This document shows, in pieces, positions 1 to 8,184 of a stretch of DNA of 64,000 nt. The stretch lies in the NCBI GenBank assembly GCA_944349635.1, contig CALVNH010000004.1, positions 1 through 64,000 on the forward strand. Direction: 5' to 3'. The stretch comes from an uncultured Clostridia bacterium (GTDB taxonomy: Bacteria > Bacillota > Clostridia > Christensenellales > CAG-917). The notes under the pieces are model-generated. The model had not been told where the DNA came from, made no database searches, and saw nothing but the letters and a program-made list of their open reading frames with translations. The translations under genes and the position numbers were made by a program. The stretch's first letter is position 1. Each line of letters opens with the position of its first letter.

Positions 1-152
1 CTTCCACACACTTTCCTGCCCCTGTCTGCCGCATAAGACACGCGCTCCGTTTGCGGCGGTTCGCTTCGCTCTCACGAACCCTGCGTGTCCTCATCCCGAT
101 TGCTTCACGACTTCGATTTGCCGTCGTTCTGCTAAGGATTACGTTTCTTTTC
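1..152. other. Non-coding stretch with short inverted repeats
   Basis: No convincing gene is seen before the tRNA. The stretch holds a small inverted repeat (GGTTCG / CGAACC near 58-80) and the phrase TAAGGATT preceded by a CGT-CTG block near 123-140. A similar phrase occurs in the hairpin-rich gap at 62237-62400, so both may be copies of one degenerate intergenic repeat. The short plus-strand reading frame here has no ribosome site and runs into the tRNA. Confidence 0.4.
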
Positions 153-227
153 TGGAGCGGGAGACGGGATTCGGACCCGCGACTTTCACCTTGGCAAGGT
201 GACACTCTACCACTGAGTCACTCCCGC
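153..227 (-). tRNA. tRNA-Gly (GCC)
   Basis: Read on the minus strand this is a full cloverleaf. The 7-bp acceptor stem is GCGGGAG/CTCCCGC, the anticodon loop is TTGCCAA with anticodon GCC, the T loop is TTCGAAT-like (GGGTCCGAATCCC), and CCA is encoded at the 3' end (153-155). It decodes GGC/GGU glycine codons. It stands alone between a non-coding stretch and the end of ispA. Confidence 0.95.
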
Positions 228-303
228 ATACGTTTTGCGCTTAACTAATATATCAAACATACGCGGGTTTTGCAACCGATTTTCGATAATTGTATCCGTG
301 CAA

Positions 304-1101
304 TTATTTTTTCCTTTCTGCGAGTTTGACGACAAAGTCACGCAGCACGTCGGCATTTTTCAGCTTCTTTGCGCTGGCAACGGCTTTGTCGGTGCACTCT
401 TTCAGCACGGCGCGTGCCGCGCTCTCGCCGATTGCGCCGACAATGGACTTTTCATCGCCGTCAATCAAATCGTCGGCAATTTGAAACGCCAACCCAAGAT
501 TCGCGGCATAGTCGATGATTGCCGACATATCCTCGGCTTTTGCGCCTGCAACGGTTGCGCCTGCACGGAAAGCCGCCGTGATGAGTGCCCCCGTTTTCAA
601 GGCGTACATATATTTGTACTCTTCAGCAGTCTTAACGCCGTTCAGGTCCAGCGCCTGACCGCGAACCATATCCTCCGCCGCGTCGGACACGACTGCCGCC
701 GCATCGGCAAAAGTCTGTCCGTAAAGGGAGGAACCGGTGAGCAACATAGTCATTGCGTGGCTCAAAAGCGCGTCGCCTGCAAGAATGGCGTTGGCTTCGC
801 CGAACTTTTTGTGAACCGTGGGCTCTCCTCTTCGTATATCGTCGTTATCCATTGCCGGCAGGTCGTCGTGCACCAAAGAATAACTGTGTATCAACTCGAT
901 TGCGCCGGCAAGGCTCAGCACCTGCGCGAGGGGTATGTCATCCCTGACGGCGGAGGCTCCGAGGAAAACTCCCAACGGACGGATTCTTTTGCCGCCCTTG
1001 CAAGCGTACCTCATCGCGTCGTAAAAGACGTCCCCCTGCTCTGCGGCGAACAACTCTCCGAAATATCTCTCGAAATCTGCGATGAACTCGGAATCAGTCA
1101 T
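304..1101 (-). CDS. ispA: Farnesyl diphosphate synthase (short-chain polyprenyl synthetase)
   Basis: This 265-residue trans-isoprenyl diphosphate synthase condenses IPP with DMAPP and GPP to make farnesyl diphosphate for undecaprenyl and quinone chains. Both aspartate-rich metal-binding motifs are visible: DDLPAMDND near residue 80 and QIADDLIDGD near 205. It is a little shorter than the usual 290-300 residues. The start codon overlaps the end of xseB by 8 bases, so the two are probably translationally coupled. It is the last gene of the Asp23-nusB-xseA-xseB-ispA operon, the same order as in Bacillus. Chain-length specificity (C15 versus C20) is inferred from family and context. Confidence 0.93.
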   Translation of the reverse strand: MTDSEFIADFERYFGELFAAEQGDVFYDAMRYACKGGKRIRPLGVFLGASAVRDDIPLAQVLSLAGAIELIHSYSLVHDDLPAMDNDDIRRGEPTVHKKFGEANAILAGDALLSHAMTMLLTGSSLYGQTFADAAAVVSDAAEDMVRGQALDLNGVKTAEEYKYMYALKTGALITAAFRAGATVAGAKAEDMSAIIDYAANLGLAFQIADDLIDGDEKSIVGAIGESAARAVLKECTDKAVASAKKLKNADVLRDFVVKLAERKK

Positions 1102-1324
1102 TTTTAATATCGAACTCCTCTGTTATTTTATTCAAATCGTCAACAAGCAGAGCCAGTTTGCCTTTTTCCTTTTTCAATTCGTCCATGCACGACTTGCTGA
1201 GTGCAATACCCTGTTCGAAAGCGGAAAGCGCTTCGTCAATGGGCAAATCGCTTTCCAGTTTTTTGACGATGGTTTCCAGCTTTTTCAGGCTGTCCTCGAA
1301 TTTCTCGGTTTTGATTTCGGACAT
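1094..1324 (-). CDS. xseB: Exodeoxyribonuclease VII small subunit
   Basis: XseB is a 76-residue helical protein that binds several copies to XseA to form the single-strand-specific exonuclease VII. The sequence begins MSEIKTEKFEDSLKKLE and keeps the family pattern (LE.IV..LE...L.....L..FE.G). The start at 1324 was chosen over longer in-frame starts because GGGAGG lies five bases upstream. A 76-base gap with a hairpin (1343-1368) separates it from xseA, although the two genes commonly touch or overlap in other genomes. Confidence 0.93.
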   Translation of the reverse strand: MSEIKTEKFEDSLKKLETIVKKLESDLPIDEALSAFEQGIALSKSCMDELKKEKGKLALLVDDLNKITEEFDIKND

Positions 1325-1400
1325 ATTATCCTCCCGCATATACGGTCTGTCGGCGTGTCGACGGACCGAAAGACTTTCCGCATTCCGCGGAAACGTAATT

Positions 1401-2603
1401 TCAGACTTTTGTTTCCACCGATTTGATTTCGGCAACGGCGCTTCCGTCACCCGTTGTCATCGTGACCAAATCGCCGCTTTTGAGTTTTCTGACCGACGTC
1501 ACGCTTCTGCCTGCCGCCTGCACGCTGAAATATCCTCTCGCGAGAATTTTGAGCGGCGACAACGAATCGAGTTTTGCAACGGCGATTTCCGTGCGGGATT
1601 CCGCATTGCGGCAAATCCTCTGCACAAGCGACTCCAACGACGACATCAGAAGCCGCACCCTGTTTTCACGCACGGAATAAAACGATTTTGCCTTATGACT
1701 GACTTCCACGCATGCAATTTTTGCGCGCGTGAATTTTCTCTCGAAAATGCGGTTTACGCCCCTTGACATAGCCGCGTTCAACTGCTTTATGGCGTCCACC
1801 ATGGCGTAATAGTCGTATGCGACGAGTTCCGCCGCGGCAGTGGGAGTGGCCGCGCGTCTGTCGGCAACGAAATCCACCAAGGAAAAATCCGTTTCGTGTC
1901 CGACAGCCGATACAACGGGCGTCTTCATGGAAAAGACCGTCCGCACCAGTTCTTCGTCGTAAAAAGGTGCGAGGTCTTCCAGCGACCCGCCGCCTCTGGC
2001 AATGATAATCACGTCGTAACCCAAAGAATCCACCCTTTTCAGCACGCCGCTGATTTCGTGAGCGGCTCCTTCGCCCTGCACGCGCACGTCACGGACTATT
2101 ATGTCCATAACGGGATTCTTTCTGCGGATTGTCGTCACGATGTCTCTTATGACGGCACCGCTTTTCGACGTGACGACAAGCACGTTCGAGGCATACTGCG
2201 GAACGGGCACTTTGTATTTCTCGTCGAACAGTCCTTCTTCCGTGAGTTTTGCACGGAGTCTTTCAAACTGCAAAAAAAGCAGCCCCTGTCCCACGGGCGT
2301 AATCGAAGTCGCCTGAAAGGAAAGTCTGCCGCCTTTGACGTAATAATCCACTTTGCCGCGCAACACCACGCTCTCGCCGTCCCTGGGACGGTAGGTGCGC
2401 ACGACGTTGAAACAGACGCAGGAAATCTGCGAAAACTCGTCTTTGAGAGTAAAATAGGCGTGAGCCCCGCTCACCTTGAAACCCGAAACCTCTCCGAAGA
2501 CCTCCAACCCTTGAAAAATCGAGGAATCCAGACACGCCTTAATCGTGTTGTTCACTTCCGTGACGGATACGGTTTTTTCGGAAATAGGGTTTTTTGCTTC
2601 CAT
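1401..2603 (-). CDS. xseA: Exodeoxyribonuclease VII large subunit
   Basis: This is the 400-residue catalytic subunit of exonuclease VII, which degrades single-stranded DNA to oligonucleotides in repair. The N-terminal OB-fold (about residues 10-110, with GEVSGFK and HAYFTLKD) is followed by the nuclease core. The core keeps the signature GHETDFSLVDFVADRRA and TPTAAAEL, and a coiled-coil tail for XseB binding follows. The start at 2603 (MEAKNPIS) fits the family start better than the upstream in-frame extension. The ribosome site is weak, so coupling to nusB, 28 bases upstream, is likely. Confidence 0.93.
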   Translation of the reverse strand: MEAKNPISEKTVSVTEVNNTIKACLDSSIFQGLEVFGEVSGFKVSGAHAYFTLKDEFSQISCVCFNVVRTYRPRDGESVVLRGKVDYYVKGGRLSFQATSITPVGQGLLFLQFERLRAKLTEEGLFDEKYKVPVPQYASNVLVVTSKSGAVIRDIVTTIRRKNPVMDIIVRDVRVQGEGAAHEISGVLKRVDSLGYDVIIIARGGGSLEDLAPFYDEELVRTVFSMKTPVVSAVGHETDFSLVDFVADRRAATPTAAAELVAYDYYAMVDAIKQLNAAMSRGVNRIFERKFTRAKIACVEVSHKAKSFYSVRENRVRLLMSSLESLVQRICRNAESRTEIAVAKLDSLSPLKILARGYFSVQAAGRSVTSVRKLKSGDLVTMTTGDGSAVAEIKSVETKV

Positions 2604-2631
2604 ATATGCCGTTAAACTGCGGTTTGTGCAA

Positions 2632-3018
2632 TCAATCCACAAATTTCGCCAACACTCCGTTGACGAATCCGCCTGACTTTTCCGTGCCGTACTTCTTTGC
2701 GAGAGTGACGGCCTCGTTGACGACAACCTTTGCGGGCACCGACTTGCCGTTGAGCTCGTACACCGCCATCATCAACACCACGAGGTCGGGTCTGTACAAA
2801 CGGTCGACCGTATACCTTTCCAGTCTGGACGCAATCTGCTCTTTCAAAGCGTCCGCCTGCGAGGTTATGCCGCGGTAGAAATTTCGGATATAATCTTTGT
2901 CCTCGTCCGTAAGTTCGCAATCGGTGAGGAACAAATCCAACGTGTCGTCGTTCCTTTCGCCGTAGAAAGTGAACTCGAACACAAGTTTGAAAACGTATTC
3001 TCTGCTGATTCTTCTCAT
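2632..3018 (-). CDS. nusB: Transcription antitermination factor NusB
   Basis: NusB is a small all-helical RNA-binding protein that pairs with NusE (ribosomal S10) on boxA RNA and keeps RNA polymerase processive on rRNA operons. The 128 residues begin MRRISREYVFKLVFEF and contain the typical YELNGKSVPAKVVVNEAVTLAKKYG motif. Its start overlaps the stop of the upstream Asp23 gene by four bases (ATGA). This order, yqhY-like then nusB, is conserved in Firmicutes. Confidence 0.95.
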   Translation of the reverse strand: MRRISREYVFKLVFEFTFYGERNDDTLDLFLTDCELTDEDKDYIRNFYRGITSQADALKEQIASRLERYTVDRLYRPDLVVLMMAVYELNGKSVPAKVVVNEAVTLAKKYGTEKSGGFVNGVLAKFVD

Positions 3019-3359
3019 ATATCGGATTGGTTGGGGAAAATAACGCTCATCACCTGCACGTTGACACTGTGCACCCTGAAACGCGTGGCGTTTTCGATTT
3101 CCGCCTTGACTTTCTCCTGTACCGCCGCAACGACAACGGGTACACGATAGCCGTACAAAGTGTTCACGAACAAGTCTACCGTCACCTTTTCGTTGGGAAG
3201 GAAATAAACGGAAACGCCACCCCCTCTGATTGATTTTTTGAGAGGGTCGTGCGAACGGAGAACCTGTACGCCCTCAACGTCGGACGCGGCGTCGGACGCA
3301 AGGGACATTATTACGTCGGAAAACACCGACAGATTTTTTGCATTGGAATCCTTGGCCAT
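3015..3359 (-). CDS. Asp23/Gls24 family protein (YqhY-like)
   Basis: This 114-residue protein of the Asp23/Gls24 family lacks a transmembrane segment. Members are linked to envelope stress and, for YqhY, to control of acetyl-CoA carboxylase in Bacillus. The family phrase (sVyFLPNEKVTVDLFVNTLYGYRVP, read in part) is visible in the middle, followed by VNVQVMSVIF near the end. AGGAGG lies four bases before the start and a good promoter lies just upstream, so this is the first gene of the operon. The Bacillus neighbours accB and accC are absent here. Confidence 0.88.
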   Translation of the reverse strand: MAKDSNAKNLSVFSDVIMSLASDAASDVEGVQVLRSHDPLKKSIRGGGVSVYFLPNEKVTVDLFVNTLYGYRVPVVVAAVQEKVKAEIENATRFRVHSVNVQVMSVIFPNQSDI

Positions 3360-3376
3360 ATTGCCTCCTTCAAAGG

Positions 3377-3405
3377 ATTATAGCACAATGCGCCGTCATA
3401 CGCAA
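3377..3405 (-). promoter_or_regulatory. Sigma-A promoter of the Asp23-nusB-xse-ispA operon
   Basis: On the minus strand, TTGCGT (3400-3405) and TATAAT (3377-3382) are separated by 17 bp. The predicted transcript starts about 12 bases before the AGGAGG of the first gene. Confidence 0.75.
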
Positions 3406-3490
3406 GACGATTGAAGCCCGCAACACAACATTTTCGCACCGCGTACGCCGCGTGCGACGCCGGGAATCCGCATTGCGTAACGCAGGGCTT

Positions 3491-4768
3491 TTATCTGTCC
3501 TCGGTTGCGGAAAAATACGTCGACGCAAACTTTTTCACGTCCACGGGCACACCCGCGTTCAGACGCGACTGCTCCGCCGCGTAAGCCAGCACGTGACTTT
3601 GAAGACTCTGCATTATGTCCGTGCGCGTTTTCCCGTTCACAAGCGCAGAAATCAACCCTATATCACCGCCGCCGTGTCCGATAAACGCTCTCGCCGTGCG
3701 TATCACGCGCGGTTTTTTGCCGAACAACGACAACGTGAGTTTTCCGTCCTCGAATTTGCCTTCCAACGTTCCCAAACTCCCGCGGACGGTAATCGTTCTG
3801 TATATGGCGGGAGAAAACGCCGTCATGGTAAGCGTGGCTTCCGTGCCGTTGTCGAAATCGAGGCTCACCGTCTGATAGTCCACCACATTGTTGTCGTGAC
3901 GAAATACGCATCTGCCGAAATCTCCGTCTTCCAACGCAACACGGAGCTTTGATGATGTAGGCGTTCCGTCCTCCACCACCCTGGTCATCGGCCAGGCGTA
4001 CTTACGCGCAAAGTGCGGAAACTTTTTCAGTCGGTCGAGATACAGTTTTCGCGCGTCGTACGGACAATCGCGATTGGCGCATTCGACGCACCTGTCCGCG
4101 CACACCGCGGGCGCATTCTCTTCTTTGAAAAAGTGAAGTCTGCCGACCGATGACACCGACGTGCATTCCGCACCCAGCATATATACCATGAGGTCCAAAT
4201 CGTGACAGCACTTTGCGAAAATCATGGGCGATGACGTCTCGGAATTGCGCCAGTCACCGCGGACGTAGCTGTGCGCATAGTGCCAGTAACCCACGTTTTC
4301 GTGCATTTCGAGAGCCACGGTTTTTCCAAGCACTCCCGACTCCGTTATTTCTTTGACCTTGTCGTAGAATTTCGTATAGCGCAGAACGTGACAAACGGCG
4401 ACTTTTCTGCCCAGCTTCCGCGAGATTTCGGCAATCTCGGCACATTCGGCAAGATTCGCCGAAACGGGCTTTTCCAGGAGCACGTCGTACCCTTTTTCCA
4501 ACGCGGCGAGAGTGTGACGGTAGTGGTCGGCGTCCTGTGTGCATATAAACAACCAGTCGGCGCGCTTCTCGCCTTTCAGAAATTCGTCGTAATCGGAAAA
4601 CAGCCCCTTTTCGGAAAGTCGCGGATTATCCTTTGCTGCAAGTGCGAGTTTGTCGGGATTTTTGTCGATGACTGCTACCAGGCGCGCTTTCTTCCTTTGG
4701 AGAAAACGGAGAATGAGCGAATATATCCTTCCTCTTCCGCCGTAACCCAGAACGGCAATTTCTGTCAT
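3491..4768 (-). CDS. Gfo/Idh/MocA-family oxidoreductase with a four-cysteine motif
   Basis: This 425-residue NAD(P)-dependent oxidoreductase of the Gfo/Idh/MocA family probably acts on a sugar, inositol or derivative; the substrate is unknown. The N-terminal Rossmann fold has the dinucleotide loop GYGGRGRIY, and EKPVSANLAECAEIA follows about 100 residues in. The C-terminal half is the family alpha/beta domain. A compact cysteine motif (C-x3-C-x2-C-x4-CPYD) sits near residues 222-237 and looks like a metal site. The start at 4768 has GGAGGTG upstream. The gene stands alone between the spoIIIA and Asp23 operons, where Bacillus has accB-accC. Confidence 0.85.
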   Translation of the reverse strand: MTEIAVLGYGGRGRIYSLILRFLQRKKARLVAVIDKNPDKLALAAKDNPRLSEKGLFSDYDEFLKGEKRADWLFICTQDADHYRHTLAALEKGYDVLLEKPVSANLAECAEIAEISRKLGRKVAVCHVLRYTKFYDKVKEITESGVLGKTVALEMHENVGYWHYAHSYVRGDWRNSETSSPMIFAKCCHDLDLMVYMLGAECTSVSSVGRLHFFKEENAPAVCADRCVECANRDCPYDARKLYLDRLKKFPHFARKYAWPMTRVVEDGTPTSSKLRVALEDGDFGRCVFRHDNNVVDYQTVSLDFDNGTEATLTMTAFSPAIYRTITVRGSLGTLEGKFEDGKLTLSLFGKKPRVIRTARAFIGHGGGDIGLISALVNGKTRTDIMQSLQSHVLAYAAEQSRLNAGVPVDVKKFASTYFSATEDR

Positions 4769-4861
4769 ACCACACCTCCGTAATGTTATTATACACCCGT
4801 AGCGCACAGCTTAACAGCCCCAATTTGCAACACGGAAACATCGGCAATCCCGTGCCGCACG

Positions 4862-4895
4862 CAAAAACAAAGCGAGCCGATGATTATCGGCTCGC
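4862..4895 (-). terminator. Terminator of the spoIIIA operon
   Basis: A perfect 10-bp stem (GCGAGCCGAT / ATCGGCTCGC, 4872-4895, 4-base loop) is followed on the minus strand by TTTGTTTTT. It lies 47 bases past the spoIIIAH stop. Confidence 0.9.
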
Positions 4896-4942
4896 CGTGT
4901 CGCGTTTGCAAACGGGACTGCCCGACCGCTTCCGTCGGAAAC

Positions 4943-5428
4943 TCAGTCGTAAGGAATGATTTTCACGTCGAAGGAAGTGAACGTGGTTTCACTCTCGATG
5001 ATGTCGTAAATCTGAGCCGTCTGAGCCGCGGTCATTTCCGCCGCACCGACCACCACGTTTACGCCGGTGTCGCTCATCGTTATGATGGCGTCCTCAAAGC
5101 CCTTCGATTTGATGAGAGCCTCGATTTGCAATTCCTTTTCCATCCTCTCGACGAGGTCGAGTTTCTGCTCTTCCGCGGCTTTTTTGGCTTCGGCGGAACT
5201 GGTCTCAGACGTGATTATGGCGTCGAGATAGAGGAACTCGGATTCACGGGTCGCTTCCCTGTCGTTGCGGTACGACGCAAAGAAAGTCTCCGTCACGTTG
5301 GCTGTATCCGTGGGCGTAGTGCTGCCAAGCCTGTCGTTGAGCGCCCAGTTGAGCACGCCTGTTGCCACAAGCAACACTACCATTACGGACAAAACTATAA
5401 ACTTTTTTGTTCTGGGTTTTATTTTCAT
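4943..5428 (-). CDS. spoIIIAH: Stage III sporulation protein AH
   Basis: SpoIIIAH sits in the mother-cell membrane and joins forespore SpoIIQ across the intermembrane space, forming part of the engulfment feeding channel. The 161-residue protein has one N-terminal membrane segment (about residues 12-30), a Glu/Lys-rich coiled region, and a C-terminal YscJ/FliF-like ring domain (AIITMSDTGVNVVV). The start at 5428 was chosen because AGGAGG lies five bases upstream. The ATG 18 bases earlier overlaps the SpoIIIAG stop and has no site. It is the last gene of the operon and is followed by a strong terminator. Confidence 0.92.
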   Translation of the reverse strand: MKIKPRTKKFIVLSVMVVLLVATGVLNWALNDRLGSTTPTDTANVTETFFASYRNDREATRESEFLYLDAIITSETSSAEAKKAAEEQKLDLVERMEKELQIEALIKSKGFEDAIITMSDTGVNVVVGAAEMTAAQTAQIYDIIESETTFTSFDVKIIPYD

Positions 5429-5442
5429 ACTGTCCTCCTGAC

Positions 5443-5871
5443 TCATTTCATTGTATAAACGTCGACGATTTTCTTGTCCACGCCCATAGCCGTAGTGGTT
5501 GCCGCAATCAGTTTCAGCATGACGGAGATGTCGTCAGCACCCTGCGCGGTCACGAGGATACCCGCTATCTGCCCCTCCTCGTTGCGGGTAATCATGGTTC
5601 TCACCTCGCCTGCTCCTTCGATGCCGGCGAGAATTTCCGACAACTTCTTTTCCTCGTCGTTCATGGCGGAATCGTTTGCCGTAACCGCACTGTCCGACCC
5701 GCCCTTCAAGGCATTCCCCGTTGCCACGGTAGAATATATGAGGAGTGCGACGGCGATTATGAATACGGCGGCGATGAGCTGAATGTTTTTTATTCCGCGC
5801 ACCTTCTGCACAAAGGAATTGGACTTGATTCTGTCCAGCACCCCCTGCTTCCTGTCGTCACGAACTTCCAT
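5443..5871 (-). CDS. spoIIIAG: Stage III sporulation protein AG
   Basis: SpoIIIAG forms a large oligomeric ring in the SpoIIIA-SpoIIQ channel. The 142-residue protein has one membrane segment (about residues 30-50) and a ring-building domain with ILAGIEGAGEVRTMI and GILVTAQGADD, both family hallmarks. Two close starts exist. The one at 5871 is seven bases from GGGAG, while the one at 5877 is only one base away, so 5871 is preferred. The gene overlaps the end of spoIIIAF. Confidence 0.92.
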   Translation of the reverse strand: MEVRDDRKQGVLDRIKSNSFVQKVRGIKNIQLIAAVFIIAVALLIYSTVATGNALKGGSDSAVTANDSAMNDEEKKLSEILAGIEGAGEVRTMITRNEEGQIAGILVTAQGADDISVMLKLIAATTTAMGVDKKIVDVYTMK

Positions 5872-6358
5872 CGGCATTCTCCCTCACGAAAACGGCTTTG
5901 ACCGACACGGCTTCACGCGATACTTTCAACCGTCTGCAAGCCTCCTCCGCCGCCTTCGATATATGTGTATTCTCTTCGTCTTTTTCGAGAACCGACAGAT
6001 ACAAAATCACTTCGGTTTTGTCGATTTTCGACAAAGAACCCTCTTTTACGACCACTTTAACGTCCGATTCGTACCCGAGAGCGGCAAGATACCCTTCCAG
6101 TTCGCATTCCTTTCCCTCCGCATAGGCGGCTGCGGACTTTGCCGCGAAATCCTCGTCGGCACTTATGGTTCCGAAGTCGGGGTTCCAGTCTTTCAACGCG
6201 CCTGCAAGCGCGGGAAGCGGCGACACTATGACAAACACCACCAGAAGCGAGAAAGCTCCCTTGACATACTTTCCGGTCTGCCCTTCCGGAAGTACGGTTT
6301 CAAGAAGAATGCCCAGGCATATCACTCCCACTATGCCCAAAATCCAGGCGCTGAACAT
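5858..6358 (-). CDS. spoIIIAF: Stage III sporulation protein AF
   Basis: This is the membrane protein of the spoIIIA channel operon. The 166 residues contain two N-terminal hydrophobic segments (residues 4-22 and 33-50) and a soluble C-terminal domain similar to SpoIIIAG/AH ring domains. A GGGGGTGTG ribosome site precedes the start. It is placed between spoIIIAE (1-base gap) and spoIIIAG (overlap), as in all spore formers. Confidence 0.9.
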   Translation of the reverse strand: MFSAWILGIVGVICLGILLETVLPEGQTGKYVKGAFSLLVVFVIVSPLPALAGALKDWNPDFGTISADEDFAAKSAAAYAEGKECELEGYLAALGYESDVKVVVKEGSLSKIDKTEVILYLSVLEKDEENTHISKAAEEACRRLKVSREAVSVKAVFVRENADGSS

Positions 6359-6359
6359 C

Positions 6360-7595
6360 TCACACCCCCAGGTTGCAGCTGCCGATGATTAACATCAGCA
6401 GAAGAAAGAACATGAATCCCACCCCCGTGAGCGCGGTGATGAGCAAGGACATATTGTCGGCAAGCGCACCGAGCACAGAGGACGTTCCCGTGTCACCCAC
6501 GGGTTCCACAACGGCGGCGGTGAGGCGCAGTCCCAACATGAATATCACAAGCTGCAGAAGCGGAAACAGAATGATTGCCATAAGCACAATCACGCCCGTG
6601 AGTCCCACGGCATTCTTCACCAGCACAACGGACGCGGACAGCAAATCGAATCCGTCCGACAAATATCCGCCCAGCACAGGCACGTAACTCGACACCGCGA
6701 ATTTTGCCGCGTTGAATCCCAGTCGGTCTATCACACCTCCCGTTATGCCCTGCGCTGTGAGAAACGTGGCGAACAGACCGAACACTATGCCTATGAGCCA
6801 CACCGCACCCGATTTGAAAAGTTTGGTGAGCTTGTCGAGCTTCACGTTTTTTGAGATGTTGCCCACCACGGAAAATACAATGGTAGCTATGAAAGCCGGA
6901 ATTATAACCACTTGTATCAGTTTAATGACGAAGCCCGAAAGCACCGCCATAAACGGTTGGTACACGGCGGCTCCGCTTGCGCCTCCGACGGCGGCAAGCA
7001 AAGTTATAAGCACGGGAAACACCGCTTCCGAAAAAGCGGCAAGAGTATTGACTGTCTCCGTCACCGTCACGATGACCTTGACCGCACCCGTCATAAGAAT
7101 GACAATCACCGCAGAGTAGCACACGACGTGTACCACCTGTGTCGTCGACGTGCCGTTGAACCCCGACGTCATTCCCGACAGCATGTTTTTGAGCAGACAT
7201 ATCACTACAATCGTCACGAATCCGGGCAGGAATCCAAGAAAATATTTGCCGACCACAGAAGCGAATGCGGAAAGAAAGTTTTGAAAAAAGTCTGCGGCTC
7301 CGCTCTGCGTCATGGTTCTGAGAGCCTCTTTGAGGTCTCCAATTCCGACGGCGGCAAGCTGTTCGTCGGACAGCGAATCCAAAAACTCCCGAAAGAGGTC
7401 GACGTCTATGCGCTCAATGGTTCCGTCGACGTTGTCGGACAACTCTTTTTCCACGTCTTCCTGCGCGGAGTTTCCCGCAAAAGCCACTCCGTCCACGCAG
7501 GCGAAAACGGAAATCACCGTTGCCGCAACGGCGAGCAACAACGCGACGACAACCGCCGCACGCCTCTTTTTTTCCGCTCTGCAATTTCTCTTCAT
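6360..7595 (-). CDS. spoIIIAE: Stage III sporulation protein AE
   Basis: SpoIIIAE is the large polytopic membrane component of the mother-cell channel complex. The 411-residue protein starts with a signal-like segment (residues 12-35), then an acidic extracytoplasmic stretch, then about seven membrane helices. The start at 7595 overlaps the spoIIIAD stop in an ATGA, which implies coupled translation; the longer in-frame extension would overlap spoIIIAD coding sequence. Product and position match the conserved operon. Confidence 0.93.
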   Translation of the reverse strand: MKRNCRAEKKRRAAVVVALLLAVAATVISVFACVDGVAFAGNSAQEDVEKELSDNVDGTIERIDVDLFREFLDSLSDEQLAAVGIGDLKEALRTMTQSGAADFFQNFLSAFASVVGKYFLGFLPGFVTIVVICLLKNMLSGMTSGFNGTSTTQVVHVVCYSAVIVILMTGAVKVIVTVTETVNTLAAFSEAVFPVLITLLAAVGGASGAAVYQPFMAVLSGFVIKLIQVVIIPAFIATIVFSVVGNISKNVKLDKLTKLFKSGAVWLIGIVFGLFATFLTAQGITGGVIDRLGFNAAKFAVSSYVPVLGGYLSDGFDLLSASVVLVKNAVGLTGVIVLMAIILFPLLQLVIFMLGLRLTAAVVEPVGDTGTSSVLGALADNMSLLITALTGVGFMFFLLLMLIIGSCNLGV

Positions 7596-7984
7596 ACTAT
7601 GTTCATCAGTCCCGAAATCACATCCACAAGCGCCGTAACGACGGATATGCTCATGAGAAAAATGACTAATTTGCCCCCGAATTGCAGTTTTTGCGCGATT
7701 GAGGCACACCCTGCGTCGGAAGCAATCGACGCGCTGTATTCCGTCAGATAGCCTATTCCGATGATTTTGAGCACGGCGCCGAATACGGCGTCGTCTATAC
7801 CGCTCTTCTCCACCAATCCGTCAAACGCCAGAATGACTTCCTGCAACGCGCCGAGCATTGTGATTATCATCACCACGCCCGTTCCGATGACGGCAAACAC
7901 GGCAAATTCCGGCTTCGCCGTGCGCAAAACCAGAATCACGGTTATCCCGACAAGGGCTATGGCAATCAGTTTGAATATCAGCAT
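7592..7984 (-). CDS. spoIIIAD: Stage III sporulation protein AD
   Basis: This small membrane protein (130 residues, about four helices) belongs to the SpoIIIAC/AD family and forms part of the basal platform of the feeding channel. The phrase GIGYLTEYSASIASDAG is a family marker. It begins two bases after spoIIIAC ends and overlaps spoIIIAE by four bases. Confidence 0.93.
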   Translation of the reverse strand: MLIFKLIAIALVGITVILVLRTAKPEFAVFAVIGTGVVMIITMLGALQEVILAFDGLVEKSGIDDAVFGAVLKIIGIGYLTEYSASIASDAGCASIAQKLQFGGKLVIFLMSISVVTALVDVISGLMNIV

Positions 7985-7986
7985 GG

Positions 7987-8175
7987 CTACAACGACAAAA
8001 TGTTCTTGACCGTGTCGAACAACCCACCCACCATATCCAGGACAAGCAGTATCACGACGATGAGTCCCGCAAGCGTGGCGAAAGTGGCGATGTCGTCACG
8101 GTCGCTGCGCTTCAGAATCAAACACACTATGGCGGTCAGCAGACCTATTCCCGCAATTTTGAGGATAATGTCCAT
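7987..8175 (-). CDS. spoIIIAC: Stage III sporulation protein AC
   Basis: This 62-residue protein with two membrane helices has the standard SpoIIIAC size and begins MDIILKIAGIGLLTAIVC. It acts with SpoIIIAD in the mother-cell membrane. The gene fits tightly between spoIIIAB and spoIIIAD and has a GGAGG site upstream. Confidence 0.93.
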   Translation of the reverse strand: MDIILKIAGIGLLTAIVCLILKRSDRDDIATFATLAGLIVVILLVLDMVGGLFDTVKNILSL

Positions 8176-8184
8176 TCCTCCCTC

